Positions 55,101 to 63,415 of a stretch of 64,000 nt of DNA are shown here, one piece after another. The notes beneath the pieces are model-generated. The model worked only from the letters and a program-made list of their open reading frames with translations, had not been told where the DNA came from and searched no databases. The stretch is from contig NC_135381.1 of assembly GCF_049243985.1 (NCBI RefSeq), forward strand, positions 19,579,345 through 19,643,344, read 5' to 3'. Every line of letters begins with the position of its first letter. The first letter of the stretch is position 1. The stretch is from Paroedura picta. Its lineage: Eukaryota > Chordata > Lepidosauria > Squamata > Gekkonidae. The translations under genes and the position numbers were made by a program.

Positions 55101-58100
55101 GTTTCGTCCATCAATCATTTCTGTGAGGTAGGGCAGGGTAGGCTGAGAGACAGAGACTAGAATTGGTTGCCAGTGAGTTTGTGGACACGTGGGTGTCCAC
55201 AGTTCTGGTCCAGCACTTTTTACCTTCACCACTGGGAGCATATGAGGCTGCTGCCTTCAGTCAGCATTTCCCTGTCCCCTTCGTGGCTCTGTTTCTCTTC
55301 TTCCTACTGACTCATGATCCCTGAACCACTGGTCCAGATCTATGTCTTCATCACCCCTAACAGCAACTTACCCTTGGAGCTTTTATAGCAAGAATCCCTC
55401 TAGGGCCTGCTTTCTTTGTGGCTGTAGTGCAGACAATCTGCTCAGGAGCCTGGAAACCAGGCCCCAGTGTTGAGCTCCGTAGGGTTCTGAGTGCAGCCCC
55501 AAGCTAGACTTGCAGATAATGAATGAGCAACAAGAAAGGGAGACAGTAGCCTGGATGGGAAGGGATCTGACAAGCCCATTTAGCAAATGGCTTCTTCCTC
55601 AGGGACCAACCTGTTCCTGTGAGGCAGCATCTTTTCCAGTTGCTGGCAGAATCCAGGGCAGCATTAATCAGCCAGCCTCTGCCATCCAGATAAGAGTTAC
55701 GTTCCCAGCCTCTTTTGCTGCTTTCTTCACACGTTTCCTCACCCTCCAGTGACAGCTGTTCATGACTTGCGGCTGCACCCTTCCCCCTTCTGTGAATGTA
55801 GCAGCAATTTCTCATTGCCCGGGGGTTTCTTTCAGCTTTGTCATCCTAGAATTGGTTCTGACACTGGACAATTTCCCAAAACAAGTGGCGGGGAGGGGGG
55901 GGGGAAGCAATAGCCCTGTGTTAGAGAACAGTTCACGTGAATGGGCTATAATCCTCCCAAGGGTTTACAAGGTGTGCGTCAGGCATGAGGCAAGAACACA
56001 CCTCCCCTTGAAAGAGAACTTGTAACCTGCTCATTTCAGTCCGTCTCCCCAGTCCTAATTCGGCCCTCCAGGCACTACTCCACACCAAAAGGATATGAGT
56101 TTCCTATTTCTGGTTTTATCCCACCTTTACACCAAAGTTGTTGTTGTTGTTGTTAGTTGCGAAGTCATGTCTGACCCGTTACGACCCTATGGACAATGAT
56201 CCTTCAGGCCTTCCTGTCCTCTACCATTCCCCGCAGTCCATTTAAGCTCACACCGACTGCTTCAGTGCATCCATCCATCCACCTCATTCTCTGTCGTCCC
56301 CTTCTTCGTTTGCCCTCAATCGCTCCCAGCATTAGGCTCTTCTCCAGAGAGTCCTTCCTTCTCACCAAAGTAGTGTATATTTATCCCTTCTCTGTTTTTG
56401 TCCATACAACAACCCTGCAAAGTAGATTATATAATTGGACAAAAACTCACTTTTCTTCCAGAAAATTGGGATCGATTCAGGCAAAGAAATAAATAGTAAA
56501 ACTATCTATTAAAATATCAATTAAAAAAATTAAAATAGCATCCAACAATATCATCAGTCAGCCAGCAAAATACAGAACAAGACTCCTAAAAACAGTTGCA
56601 CAACAAATCTCCATACCCTTGTTATTCAGCACCCTCTTCCAAAGGCCCAGTGCCTTCCTGAATAATTCATTACTATGTCCTCTTAGAACAACAATATGGT
56701 AGGCAACTTCCTCTGCAACCTGGAAGCTATTTCATAAGGCATGGGCAGTACCTGCAAATGGATAGCAGCTGAGTTCACCTATGCACATAGTGGGGCTAGT
56801 TCTATTGTGTAGAGTGGAGTTGTCACACAGGTTTATACCGTCAGACAGGGTCTATGGATATGGGTCTCAGGCTGTTAAAAAGTTCAATGATAAGCATCTT
56901 GGATCATGGAAGAAATTGGCAGTTTTGCAAGATCGTAAAATGGGAGCCATACATTCCTGGCAGCTAATCTTAGATAACAAATGAGCAACTTCGTTTTGTA
57001 GTAGCTGGAAGTTTTCAAGTTGACTTCCAGGACAGCCCAACATACATTGTGTCAGAACAGTTGAACCTTGCGGTTACTATAATATATAGAACAAAGCAGC
57101 TGGGTCAGTTTGTCTCTGAGTAGGGGGCAGCATTCAGGATATTTTCAGCTGGAAAAGTACATTTTTCATCAACATCCATATACCTTATTCTCAACAAGGC
57201 CAAATCTATGGATGCTTAAATCCAGATGTTGGAGCCAGACAAGACAGATCTTTCTATTATTTATTTGTAGATATATATTTAATTTATATTCCGCCCCTCT
57301 GAAAGAGCGCCAGGTTTGCAATCTGAAACATCAATGAAATGTCAATTGTGAGGTCCAAACCTACTAAAATAATAGAAGCAGCATAGAAGAAGCTTTTAAA
57401 AATGAATACTCACAATGCCCATTGCCAGGCAGCCATAACAGTCTTGCATTTTCATCCTTTATTTACAATCCAAAGGTCAAACAAACTACAACAATATTGC
57501 TCGCCTTCCATTCGTAGTTCTGTCAGTAAAAGGCAAGGGGAGGATGCCCAGGACCCTTTCCCAGGCTGTTTTGGCCTTTGTAGGATGATTCAGCCGGGCC
57601 AAGTTCAGCAGCCACCAGGCAACTTGCTGTTATGTGACTTTCATGACTCAGGCCCAACCATTTCAACAGCAGCCACCCCATGGAAGCCTATGTTGTATAG
57701 TGCAGGGGTAGTCAGCCTGTGGTCCTCCAGATGTTCATGGACTTCAATTCCCATGAGCCCCTGCCAGCGTTTGCTGGCAGGGGCTTATGGAAATTGTAGT
57801 CCATGAACATCTGGAGGACCACAGGTTGACTACCCCGGGTATAGTGGTTAGAGTTTCGGACTAGTGGTTAGAGTTTCGGACTAAATAAATCTAATAATAA
57901 TAATAATAAATAATAATAGGATCTGGGATATCTGGGTTTGAATCCAAAGTATAGATCACTAGGTGACTTTGGGCCAGACACACATTCTCCAATTAATCCT
58001 ACGTCACAGGGTTGTTGTACATATAAAATGGAGGCAAGGAAATACTGTTTGGGTCCCTTTTATGCAGAAAGGTGATATATAAAGGTGATATATATGGCAT

Positions 58101-61100
58101 CGCACCATATTAAACTCCCTCCCCAAACCCTGCTCTCTGCAAGCTCCGTTCTCAAAGAACCCAGGCTTTCCCCAACTTTGAGCTGGCAACCCTAGGAGGG
58201 AAAATGGGATGCTCCCTGTAAGACCTTCAGGTCCTCTCCTTGTATTTATGTAGTAGCCAAGCAGGAGCTTACAAATCTTAACTAAATCTGTCAACGGAAG
58301 CTGTGCTACATTGGTTCTTCTGAAGGACAGATGCCTTACTGACGAGCACCACCTCCATCTTACCGGATTTCAGTTTCTGTTTGCTGTCCTCTCAGTTAGG
58401 CTGAGAGTGTGTGACTGGCCCAAGGTCACCCCACTAGTTTCATGGCGGAGTTGGGATTTGACCCAGGGTCTCCCAGTTTTTAATGTGACACTCAAATAAC
58501 TATGCCACACTGCTTGTCCTCATTAAGACTCCTTTGATCCGTCGGGTGTTGAGAGAGCCGTATTGTGCCGTAGAGGCTGCAGTAGAGACTACTTCTTGTT
58601 ATATTAACATGCTCAATCATTTTTAAATGTTTTGAATTGTTTTTGTTGTAAACTGCATTAGGGACAATTGTAGAATTGGGGGCAATTGTAGAAATTTGGG
58701 TAGGGCAGCAATTCAGAAATAAATAACTAAATATACTCCCCAGGAAGCTTCCTGCCTTAGCTGTAGCCCCATGGAAGAATGCATGATTTGCATGTGAAGG
58801 ATTTCTAGTCCAATCCTTGGCGCTGGCAGTTTTTTTAAAAAGGCCTGAGAAGGATCTCAGCCCTAGATCAGGAGGCTAATGAGGGAACACCAGGCTAAAT
58901 AGACTGTGGTTTGATGTGGCGTAAAGCATCTCTTTGTATCCTATAGAAAAGTAGGTTGGAATCCCTGCAGTTCTCTCCAATTTTGTACAAAAGATGAGCT
59001 GGGGAAATTTGAGTGTTTACTAGCAATCTGCGTGCAAGGTAGGGGCTGTGCCATTTCTAGCTTTATGGGTGTTCAGGGAAAAGGAGGAGGGAGGGGAAGT
59101 AGAAGAGCTTTAGATACTGACACAGAGAGAAGAGCTTGGATTGATCAGTGAAAGGCACTAGTTTCTCTCTCTTTTTTCAGGCTAGCCCCTCACCCATCAT
59201 TGTGAATACAGACGCTCTGGAGCCAAGTTTGTCCGTAAGTATCCCCTTGCTTTATCCACAGAAGTCCCTGCTTACCTCTGCAGAGCTCTGCAAATGGCAG
59301 GAGCACTCCCTGCCTTGCACCCAATCTCACAATAATCTTTCTGGAACTCCATGGAGGAAGTGCAGATTTAGCGGTGCATATGCGTGCAGGGTGAAGTGTC
59401 TTGCCACATCTTCTTTAGAGCAGATTTGGAGTTTATCCAAAATCTGCAGTAAGCTTGTATAAGAAGGGGTGTGATCACACTCCCAAAGGTGAGGGTATTT
59501 GAGTCCCACTTGCCATCAATACCAGTGTGTTACTGGTATTACTGGTAGGGGAGCATGGGTGTGGCCTTCAGGATTTTGTTCATACAATTGCCCTGCATAA
59601 GTGCATTTTACATCCCATAGCTTTTGGTCCTACAGGTCTCCATCTCCTCCTTACACCCTGGCCCTTCAGTTATTGATCTAGAAAGGAGAACAAACTTAAA
59701 AAATGCAAATGTGGTTAACATGAAGCATTTTTTTTTCTTTTGAAGCAGAATTTGCAGTAAATGGGGAAAGATGGGATTTTTGCAGAAAGATATGACTTTA
59801 ACTACTGTCTAATAACGCAATCAGGGTCCCTTAAAGATGGTCCATGCAATTGTTTGCTTTCTGCTAAAACTGATTAAAAATTATTCAGACCTCCCCACTC
59901 AACACAGTGGCACCTGGACCATTGTCCTAATAATCCAGAATTGACTAGCATGAGCATTTTGATCGGCTGGGAAGGGTACAGAGCATGTATGCATGTATGT
60001 GGGGCGAGGTCTGCAGAGCAACACTGTTGTGATTGCACCACAATTATGAAATGTAACAGCTAACACAGAATCTACAAAGGGAATCAAGGTTATTGTGTTG
60101 ATCAGTTTATCTAACATGTCTGCCTACCTCCGCAGGTGAATGGCAGCGACGGGATGTTCAAATATGAGGAGATTGTCTTGGAAAGGGTGAGTAAGGTGAC
60201 TTCTGAGGTCCTTTTGTTGAAAAGCAGGAACCATCTTACCTTCCATCCACATTGGCATGAACACTTGTGAGTCTGTGTATTCAAGGAAGGGTACATAGAC
60301 AGAAAACAGAAAAGACATAGACAAAGACAGAAAAGGATTTCTCAGATATACAAACATACATACACTCGTGGGGATTTGGGAATTATGGCCATGATCATTG
60401 TCCCACGGATATTATCTGGGGCTGTGTTCTTCAATGCATACTGGGAAAATTGACTTTTTCTGCCATGATTGCTGGCTAAATGAGACTCTTAACATTACAT
60501 GATGATTCCTTTATTTAAACAAAATGTCCACAACCTCAAAGTGTTGTATTATTTTCATTAAAGGAGGCCCGTCTGGTCCTGTGTAATCCGTCTTTGCATA
60601 TCCATCTCTTTTCAGGGTAATTCTGGCCTTGGATTTAGCATTGCTGGGGGCATCGATAACCCACACATTCCTGATGATCCTGGCATTTTCATTACCAAAA
60701 TTATCCCAGGTGGAGCAGCAGCCATGGATGGGCGGTTGGGGTGAGTGCCAAGGCATAGCATAAATTCTGAGCCCAGAGAACTAGGTACAAATACAAGAAG
60801 TAAACGGGGAGGATGGGGACATGAGGAAGTGGTGGGTTGGGCTGGGCATACCTCTGAATTGACATTGTTGATTGTATCAGCTCATCTTGATGCAGAATTC
60901 TGTAGAACATTAAGGGGTCAATGAGGGCAACTTTTTCTTTTGATCTTGGATGGCTCAGACTCCCTCACAGTTCTCTTTCCCGTTCTGTATCTGGTGCAGG
61001 GTGAATGACTGTGTACTGAGGGTGAATGAGGTAGATGTCTCCGAGGTAGTGCACAGCAAGGCTGTGGAGGCGCTGAAGGAGGCGGGGCCTGTGGTGCGGC

Positions 61101-63415
61101 TTCTTGTGCGGCGAAGACAACCCCCGCCAGAGACTATAATGGAGGTCAACTTGATGAAAGGACCTAAAGGTGATGCCCTGGACTTGAGGTCTTATTTTGG
61201 GTGGTTCCTTTGTTGCTCAGCTGGGGGTGGATAACACTGGCAGATTAGAGTCCTCAAGGCCATCATCATGAGATCATACCAGGGCCTTCATGATGGAAAA
61301 TTAGTTGAGGGACCACATGGCTGGTGGTTGACATACCAGATTTATTTTATTGATTGATTGATTGCCACTCTCAGTCTAAGTTGGCTTGTGGTGGTATACA
61401 ATCAAAAGTGTCACCAGTATTGCCATGGTGGAGTGCTCTAATCTTATCTTTTCTCTCCAGGATTGGGCTTCAGCATTGCTGGGGGCATTGGAAACCAGCA
61501 TATCCCAGGAGACAACAGCATATATATCACCAAGATCATAGAAGGCGGGGCAGCCCAGAAAGATGGGCGACTGCAGATTGGTGACCGGCTTCTTGCGGTG
61601 AGCATACGGATATCTTTGCTGGGCCTTTTAGGGTACCCAGCACTGTGGATGTTGCCTGCTTTTACCTGGGCACTGGAGACTGGGCATATGCCCAATATTT
61701 GGAGACTCGTGAAGGTACTGCAGAATATTGATGGGCCTAGCTGTTCCTGGTCAGGCTGTCAGTAGTGCCACATATCCAGCATCTAAACCAGCTCATTGGC
61801 TGTTTCTTCTCCTCCCTTCACCATTCTCTTCAGGTGAACAACACCAACCTGCAGGATGTGCGGCACGAGGAAGCAGTAGCTGCACTGAAGAACACCTCTG
61901 ATATGGTATACCTGAAGGTGGCCAAGCCAGGCAGTCCTCATCTCAATGACATGTATGCTCCGCCTGACTATGCCAGCAGTATGTATCTGCCTTTCACCTG
62001 CTTCTTGCGCAGCTGGCACTGATTTTTGCCCTCCACGATTATCAGTGTCTGTCCAGTCATTGAGTTCTCAACTTTACTTATCTAGTGTTGAACAGTCCCT
62101 AACCCAGACTTTCTCAGGTTTTTCCAACAGCCCCAGAAGGATTTGATTAATTGGGTGGGAATTAATTTTTAAGAGGGACTGTCTCTCTGCCTGTGCCCCC
62201 CCCTAGAGCTCTCTGCTCTGCATACACCAATGGGTTGGTAGTCCCTGTCCTCAAGGAAGTGTGTCTGACCTCAGGGCCAGGATGTCTTCAGTCCTGGCCC
62301 CCACTTGGTGGAATGAGACCCCAGAGGAAATCCTGGCCCTGACAGAGCTGGCACAGTTCTGCAGGGCTTGCAAGACAGAGCTCTCCCACCAGTTTTGATT
62401 GAGGCATGTGATCCTATAATATCTACAGGCTCCCCTACAAAAAACACCCCCCCCCCGTGATATTTCAGTATGGAAAGGGACTGTGCTAGGAATAGCACTA
62501 TAATTGATGCTGTTGCTTTTATAGATATGGTTTTAAAACGTTATTAATTTTTAACTTATACCATTGTGCTGTTTAATGTTGTACACTTTCCTTTAGATGG
62601 AATGGGGGGTATATAAATCTAATAATTATCATCACCATTGTTATTAATAATAACAACAACAATAATGTCATATCATCCCCCCCCCAAAAAAAAAATGATG
62701 GGCCTGGAGAAGGTGGGGAGGGGAGGAACCCCAGCCATACAAATCCTTGCTAGCTGAGGCGCAGCATAGGTCTGACCTGGTCCTGTTTCTGGTGCAGGGG
62801 GTGGGAGGAATGGGATGGCATAGGCCTGCCCCGGCCTTGTTTCTGCACAAACAGCAAACTAGTAGCCAGAGTGTAGGTATGGCTCTGTTCAGAAATCATC
62901 ATCTGAAAATGTTTCTGTGCAGTCACTTCCTAAGCTGTGGCAGTGATGTCACATCCAGTGGGAATGTATGGATGATGTCACTTCTGGTGACATGTGACTT
63001 CTGGTGGTGTGACAGGAAGGTGCTACTTCTTGTTGAATTATACACATGAAACACCTCTGATTTTCCTAAGTTGGGCCTTCTGGCCACAACTGCTCACTTT
63101 CCTATAGCTGTAGAATACAAGGGAGAGTTGGGTGGGCATAAGGTATACCCTGGCCTTGGTATCACTGTATGTGGAGGAAATGAGAGTAGAACAGGAATGA
63201 GAAGGCCAAGGGACTACCAGCTCTGTTTCACTTTCCATTCTTTTTGTTTCTGTAGCCTTTTCTGCTTTGGCCGACAACCATATAAGCCATAATCCAGGGC
63301 TGGGCTACATGGGTGGCATGGAGAATAAGCCAGCCTACCCTGCACCACCACAGGTCACACCTGCCCGATATTCGCCTGTGCCACGCCATATGATTGGTGA
63401 TGAAGATTTCACCAG
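26585..63415 (+). CDS. DLG3: DLG3 (SAP102) membrane-associated guanylate kinase, L27 form, 3' part beyond window
   Basis: Exons of the L27 form: 26585-26600, 28849-28980, 31289-31437, 35314-35451, 59181-59234, 60136-60186, 60616-60740, 61000-61169, 61461-61597, 61834-61978 and 63256-63415; phases join for 425 residues and two bases, and the reading continues past the window. DLG3 is a postsynaptic and epithelial scaffold that binds NMDA receptor tails and other partners through PDZ domains. Seen here: L27 (residues about 6-60), a linker to about 163, PDZ1 (about 176-262) and PDZ2 (about 272-360, GLGFSIAGG loops in both), then the start of the PDZ2-PDZ3 spacer. It is assigned to DLG3, not DLG1/2/4, because the PDZ exons and the second N-terminus at 45455 match human SAP102 almost word for word ([45 protein letters not shown]). 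PDZ3, SH3 and guanylate-kinase-like exons should follow to the right. Confidence 0.95.
27835..28012. mobile_element. Fold-back fragment of a Penelope-like element, tentative
   Basis: Two arms of about 80 bp are near-perfect inverted copies (CCTTTAAGACCAACAAAGAT ... ATCTTTGTTGGTCTTAAAGG). The turn carries a hammerhead-like sequence at 27929-27956. A related, more decayed copy lies at 52480-52645. The Penelope label is from memory of similar reptile repeats. Confidence 0.45.
28849..31437 (+). CDS. DLG3: DLG3 L27 domain exons
   Basis: Exons 28849-28980 and 31289-31437. Together they read [32 protein letters not shown] and [11 protein letters not shown], aligning with the DLG1 L27 block (DTQRALHLLEEY, IERVINIFQSNLFQAL, DIQEFYEVTL). 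L27 domains mediate assembly with CASK- and MPP-type partners. The rest of the second exon ([13 protein letters not shown] onward) is a polar linker without a recognised domain. Confidence 0.9.
29679..29814. mobile_element. hAT-type fold-back element, copy 1
   Basis: A 136-bp near-perfect palindrome with ends CAGGGGTAGTCAA / TTGACTACCCCTG. Flanking 8-bp direct repeats are CTCTTGGA and CTCTTGGG (one mismatch). No coding capacity; non-autonomous. Confidence 0.85.
30544..30567. repeat. (CA)n microsatellite
   Basis: About 12 CA units next to a run of G. Confidence 0.9.
30754..30889. mobile_element. Short hAT-like element with inverted ends
   Basis: Ends CAGGGCCCATTCTGCAC / GTGCAGAATAGGCCCTG enclose about 100 bp with GATAATGCACTTGTAATG near one end and CATTGAAAGTGCATTATC near the other. 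No clear 8-bp target duplication is left. A related stretch without clear ends lies at 37810-37945. Confidence 0.55.
31100..31183. repeat. (GTT)n(ATT)n compound microsatellite
   Basis: About nine GTT units pass directly into about eighteen ATT units, ending 105 bases before the second L27 exon. Confidence 0.95.
31515..32115 (+). mobile_element. CR1 LINE 3' fragment (sense), interrupted
   Basis: GTTTAGCCTGGAGAGGAGAC, ATAACCATCTTAAAGTATTT, GGATGGAGCAGAATTGTTTT and TTCCTCGGGAGGTGGTGAG are in order as in CR1 3' regions. The LINE is split by the fold-back element at 31660-31949, so the CR1 is older. Confidence 0.8.
31660..31949. mobile_element. Second fold-back hAT family, copy 1 (nested in CR1)
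   Basis: Ends GGTCCCCAACC / GGCTGGGGACC, about 290 bp, very GC-rich, with an internal palindrome around GTAAGAAACATCCCAGG / CCTGGGAAGCTTCTTAC. Flanking 8-bp repeats ATGTGGAG / ATGTAGAG (one mismatch). Confidence 0.75.
32490..32745. mobile_element. Second fold-back hAT family, copy 2
   Basis: Ends CAGTGATCCCCAACC / GGTTGGGGACCACTG, 256 bp, with the same internal palindrome as copy 1. Flanking 8-bp repeats GGCTAAAT / GACTAAAT (one mismatch). Confidence 0.8.
32950..33097. mobile_element. hAT-type fold-back element, rearranged copy
   Basis: Pieces of the 29679 family (CCATGGACATCTGGAGGACCA appears twice in tandem) end in GTTGACTGCCCCTG. The left end is missing and no target duplication is visible. 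Confidence 0.65.
33425..33600 (-). mobile_element. CR1 LINE 3' tail fragment (reverse)
   Basis: AATCATAGAGTTGGAAGGG, GGCCATCTAGTTCAACCCCC and AAGCAGGATCA in order, the reverse of a CR1 end. Confidence 0.7.
33601..35313. other. DLG3 intron between L27 and linker exons
   Basis: No exon, RNA gene or classifiable repeat recognised. Confidence 0.5.
35314..35451 (+). CDS. DLG3: DLG3 linker exon of the L27 form
   Basis: Forty-six codons, phase 0 at both ends, clean acceptor TTTCAG and donor AAG|GTGAGG. It reads [14 protein letters not shown], then [20 protein letters not shown]. It holds the place of the poorly conserved DLG1 segment containing HVSEKNLSEIENVHGF. No domain is recognised. Its support is splice signals, phase and position, so it is less certain than its neighbours. 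Confidence 0.65.
35452..38200. other. DLG3 large intron, 5' part
   Basis: Contains a MIR-like SINE (36050-36240) and a hAT-like remnant near 37810-37945. Nothing else recognised. Confidence 0.4.
36050..36240 (-). mobile_element. MIR-like tRNA-derived SINE (reverse)
   Basis: GCACCCCACCTTTCTCCCCA, ACAACAACCTTGTTAGGTAG, CCCAAGGTCACCCAGCCAGC and GGGGATTTAAACCTG in the order seen at 14395. Confidence 0.65.
38205..38345 (-). mobile_element. Sauria-type SINE (reverse), truncated
   Basis: GAAGAGTTGGTTTTTAAACCC followed by GATGCCCTATGAGGTAGGTG and GAGAGCTCTGACAG; the tRNA-like head is missing. Confidence 0.6.
38380..38530 (-). mobile_element. tRNA-derived SINE fragment (reverse)
   Basis: ACATGAAGCTGTTTTATAT, then ACTGAACCTGGGACCTTCTA and GACCTACGGCCC: the reverse of a tRNA-like head. 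The same family lies at 43018-43175. Confidence 0.5.
38531..40785. other. DLG3 large intron
   Basis: No exon, RNA gene or classifiable repeat recognised. Confidence 0.4.
40786..40923. mobile_element. hAT-type fold-back element, copy 2
   Basis: 138-bp palindrome of the CAGGGGTAGTCAA family. Perfect 8-bp target duplication GTCTAGCA on both sides. Confidence 0.9.
41865..42720. mobile_element. Inverted Penelope-like terminal segments, tentative
   Basis: GAAGGCTTTCATGGCAGGAG to TCCCTGATGTTCCGTCAG (41866-41960) is mirrored by GAAGCCAGCCACAGTTAATG to CAGAAAACCCACAATGGCC (42612-42699). The arms resemble a reptile repeat I remember as a Penelope-like end with a hammerhead motif. A Sauria SINE (41957-42228) lies between the arms. 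Confidence 0.4.
41957..42228 (-). mobile_element. Sauria-type SINE (reverse)
   Basis: AGAAGAAAAGCTGGTTTTT at one end, GGCACCCTGTGATATAAGTG in the middle, and AACCACAACACCAATACAC at the tRNA-like head. Confidence 0.65.
43018..43175 (-). mobile_element. tRNA-derived SINE fragment (reverse)
   Basis: ACACATGAAGCTGCCTTCTC, CCATTGAACCTGGGGCCTAT and CTACCTCTGAGCTAT: tRNA-like head read in reverse. Confidence 0.6.
43268..43405. mobile_element. hAT-type fold-back element, copy 3
   Basis: 138-bp palindrome of the CAGGGGTAGTCAA family. Perfect 8-bp target duplication CTTTAAGA. Confidence 0.9.
43616..43755. mobile_element. AT-rich palindrome flanked by TA (Tc1/mariner-like MITE)
   Basis: About 140 bp. 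GGACCTTCAAGGGTTGAA is mirrored by TTCAACCTTTGAAGGTTC, with further pairing to a centre at AATTGTGCACAAT. The flanks end and begin with TA. No coding capacity. Confidence 0.6.
43756..44949. other. DLG3 large intron before the second promoter
   Basis: No exon recognised. Contains a short tandem duplication (TTTTGTTTTTGCATAGTG) near 44561-44596 and a (CT)n run at 44459-44474. Confidence 0.4.
44950..45454 (+). promoter_or_regulatory. DLG3: Second DLG3 promoter region
   Basis: G+C and CpG content rise up to the exon at 45455. An inverted CCAAT box (ATTGG, 45040-45044) is present. The exon downstream carries the classic DLG3 start codon, so a promoter must lie here or slightly upstream. The start site is not determined. 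Confidence 0.55.
45455..45784 (+). CDS. DLG3: DLG3 alternative first coding exon (His/Cys-rich N-terminus)
   Basis: One hundred and ten codons from ATG to CAG|GTGGGT, phase 0, joining straight to the exon at 60136 as YEQ-VNGSDG, exactly as in human SAP102. It starts [18 protein letters not shown], continues [14 protein letters not shown] and [18 protein letters not shown], and ends [15 protein letters not shown]. The HxHHHCCxCxxC cluster and the second Cys pair (PECTC) suggest metal binding, which is the proposed property of this N-terminus in mammals. This form omits the L27 exons and the exon at 59181. Confidence 0.96.
45785..48660. other. DLG3 intron after the alternative first exon
   Basis: GC-richer than the rest of the intron. 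No further exon recognised; the frames on both strands lack family resemblance. Confidence 0.4.
48666..48791. mobile_element. hAT-type fold-back element, copy 4
   Basis: 126-bp palindrome of the CAGGGGTAGTCAA family with a shortened centre. Perfect 8-bp target duplication CTCTAGGG. Confidence 0.9.
48900..50270. other. G-rich intron stretch
   Basis: Strongly G/purine-rich on + with a (GGGT)n run at 49298-49321 and repeated GGAGG blocks. A 267-codon reverse open frame at 48923-49726 is Pro/Ser/Leu-rich, as expected from this base bias, and is not taken as a gene. Confidence 0.5.
50288..50423. mobile_element. hAT-type fold-back element, copy 5
   Basis: 136-bp palindrome of the CAGGGGTAGTCAA family. 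Perfect 8-bp target duplication CTCTAGGC. Confidence 0.9.
51050..52250 (-). mobile_element. CR1-like LINE 3' half (reverse)
   Basis: About 1.2 kb. Read on the minus strand, 52250 to 51740 gives reverse-transcriptase C-terminal text such as GGIPQES and [16 protein letters not shown], a hallmark of CR1-group LINEs. After it comes sequence like CAAAGTACAGAGAAGGGCAA and CTTTTCAGCTTAGAAAGGAG of the ORF2 end and 3' region. Frames are broken; this is a dead copy. Confidence 0.8.
52480..52645. mobile_element. Fold-back fragment related to 27835-28012
   Basis: GTAGCCGTTTTGGTCTGAAG, CACCTTTAAGACCAACAAAG and the mirrored TTTTTGTTGGTTTTAAAGGT; more decayed than the first copy. Confidence 0.5.
52815..52950. 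mobile_element. hAT-type fold-back element, copy 6
   Basis: 136-bp palindrome of the CAGGGGTAGTCAA family. Perfect 8-bp target duplication CCTTAGGG. Confidence 0.9.
53894..54507. mobile_element. Non-autonomous DNA transposon with inverted ends, tentative
   Basis: Ends GGGCTGAATCTGCAC / GTGCAGAATCAGCCC enclose about 600 bp without coding capacity. No clear target duplication. Confidence 0.5.
54508..56135. other. DLG3 large intron
   Basis: No exon, RNA gene or classifiable repeat recognised. Confidence 0.4.
56138..56380 (-). mobile_element. RTE/Bov-B-like LINE 3' end (reverse), tentative
   Basis: Starts with a TTGTTGTTG tail, then GTTGCGAAGTCATGTCTGAC and CTATGGACAATGATCC. The reverse strand reads like the family's final codons (a basic stretch, then a Trp-Leu-Asp-like block, ending shortly before the tail). 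Confidence 0.5.
57703..57838. mobile_element. hAT-type fold-back element, copy 7
   Basis: 136-bp palindrome of the CAGGGGTAGTCAA family. Perfect 8-bp target duplication GTATAGTG. It sits directly beside a SINE-like sequence whose start (TGGTTAGAGTTTCGGACTA) is duplicated at 57846-57884. Confidence 0.88.
58390..58515 (-). mobile_element. MIR-like tRNA-derived SINE fragment (reverse)
   Basis: GGCCCAAGGTCACCCCACTA, GGGATTTGACCCAGGGTCTC and CTATGCCACACTG. Confidence 0.55.
58516..59180. other. DLG3 intron before the PDZ exons
   Basis: 58600-58740 resembles the 3' end of an L2-like LINE; 58770-58880 holds a decayed tRNA-like SINE. No exon seen. Confidence 0.4.
59181..59234 (+). CDS. DLG3: DLG3 pre-PDZ exon of the L27 form
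   Basis: Eighteen codons, [18 protein letters not shown], phase 0 at both ends. It matches the PPPVLVNTDSLE and PPVIVNTDTLE stretch of DLG1 and DLG4. The His/Cys-rich form skips it. Confidence 0.88.
60136..61169 (+). CDS. DLG3: DLG3 PDZ1 exons
   Basis: Exons 60136-60186 ([17 protein letters not shown]), 60616-60740 and 61000-61169. PDZ1 carries the ligand loop [12 protein letters not shown] and the helix-B region [12 protein letters not shown] with the His at its start that defines class I PDZ binding. It ends [15 protein letters not shown]. Confidence 0.97.
61461..61978 (+). CDS. DLG3: DLG3 PDZ2 exons
   Basis: Exons 61461-61597 and 61834-61978. The loop is [18 protein letters not shown]; helix B starts [12 protein letters not shown], with the class I His. 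The second exon runs on through [20 protein letters not shown] into the PDZ2-PDZ3 spacer. Confidence 0.97.
62190..62665 (+). mobile_element. L2-like LINE 3' end (sense)
   Basis: Encodes a final stretch resembling [16 protein letters not shown] and [13 protein letters not shown] before a stop, as in reptile L2-type ORF2 ends. It is followed by an AT-rich 3' region ending in TATAAATCTAATAATTATC. It splits a repeat related to 5960-6300. Confidence 0.55.
63256..63415 (+). CDS. DLG3: DLG3 PDZ2-PDZ3 spacer exon, last in window
   Basis: Reads [20 protein letters not shown], then [20 protein letters not shown] and DEDFTR, matching human SAP102 ([28 protein letters not shown]). It ends in phase 2 at AG|GTGAGC; PDZ3 must begin in an exon to the right. 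Confidence 0.95.

Noticed and set aside
29679-57838. Regularly recurring palindromes as a CRISPR-like array or miRNA cluster
   Set aside because: Spacing is kilobases and irregular, and each copy has a transposon target duplication; they are mobile elements.
26585-63415. Calling the DLG gene DLG4 or DLG1 because of its L27 exons
   Set aside because: The PDZ exons and the His/Cys-rich first exon match SAP102/DLG3 specifically.
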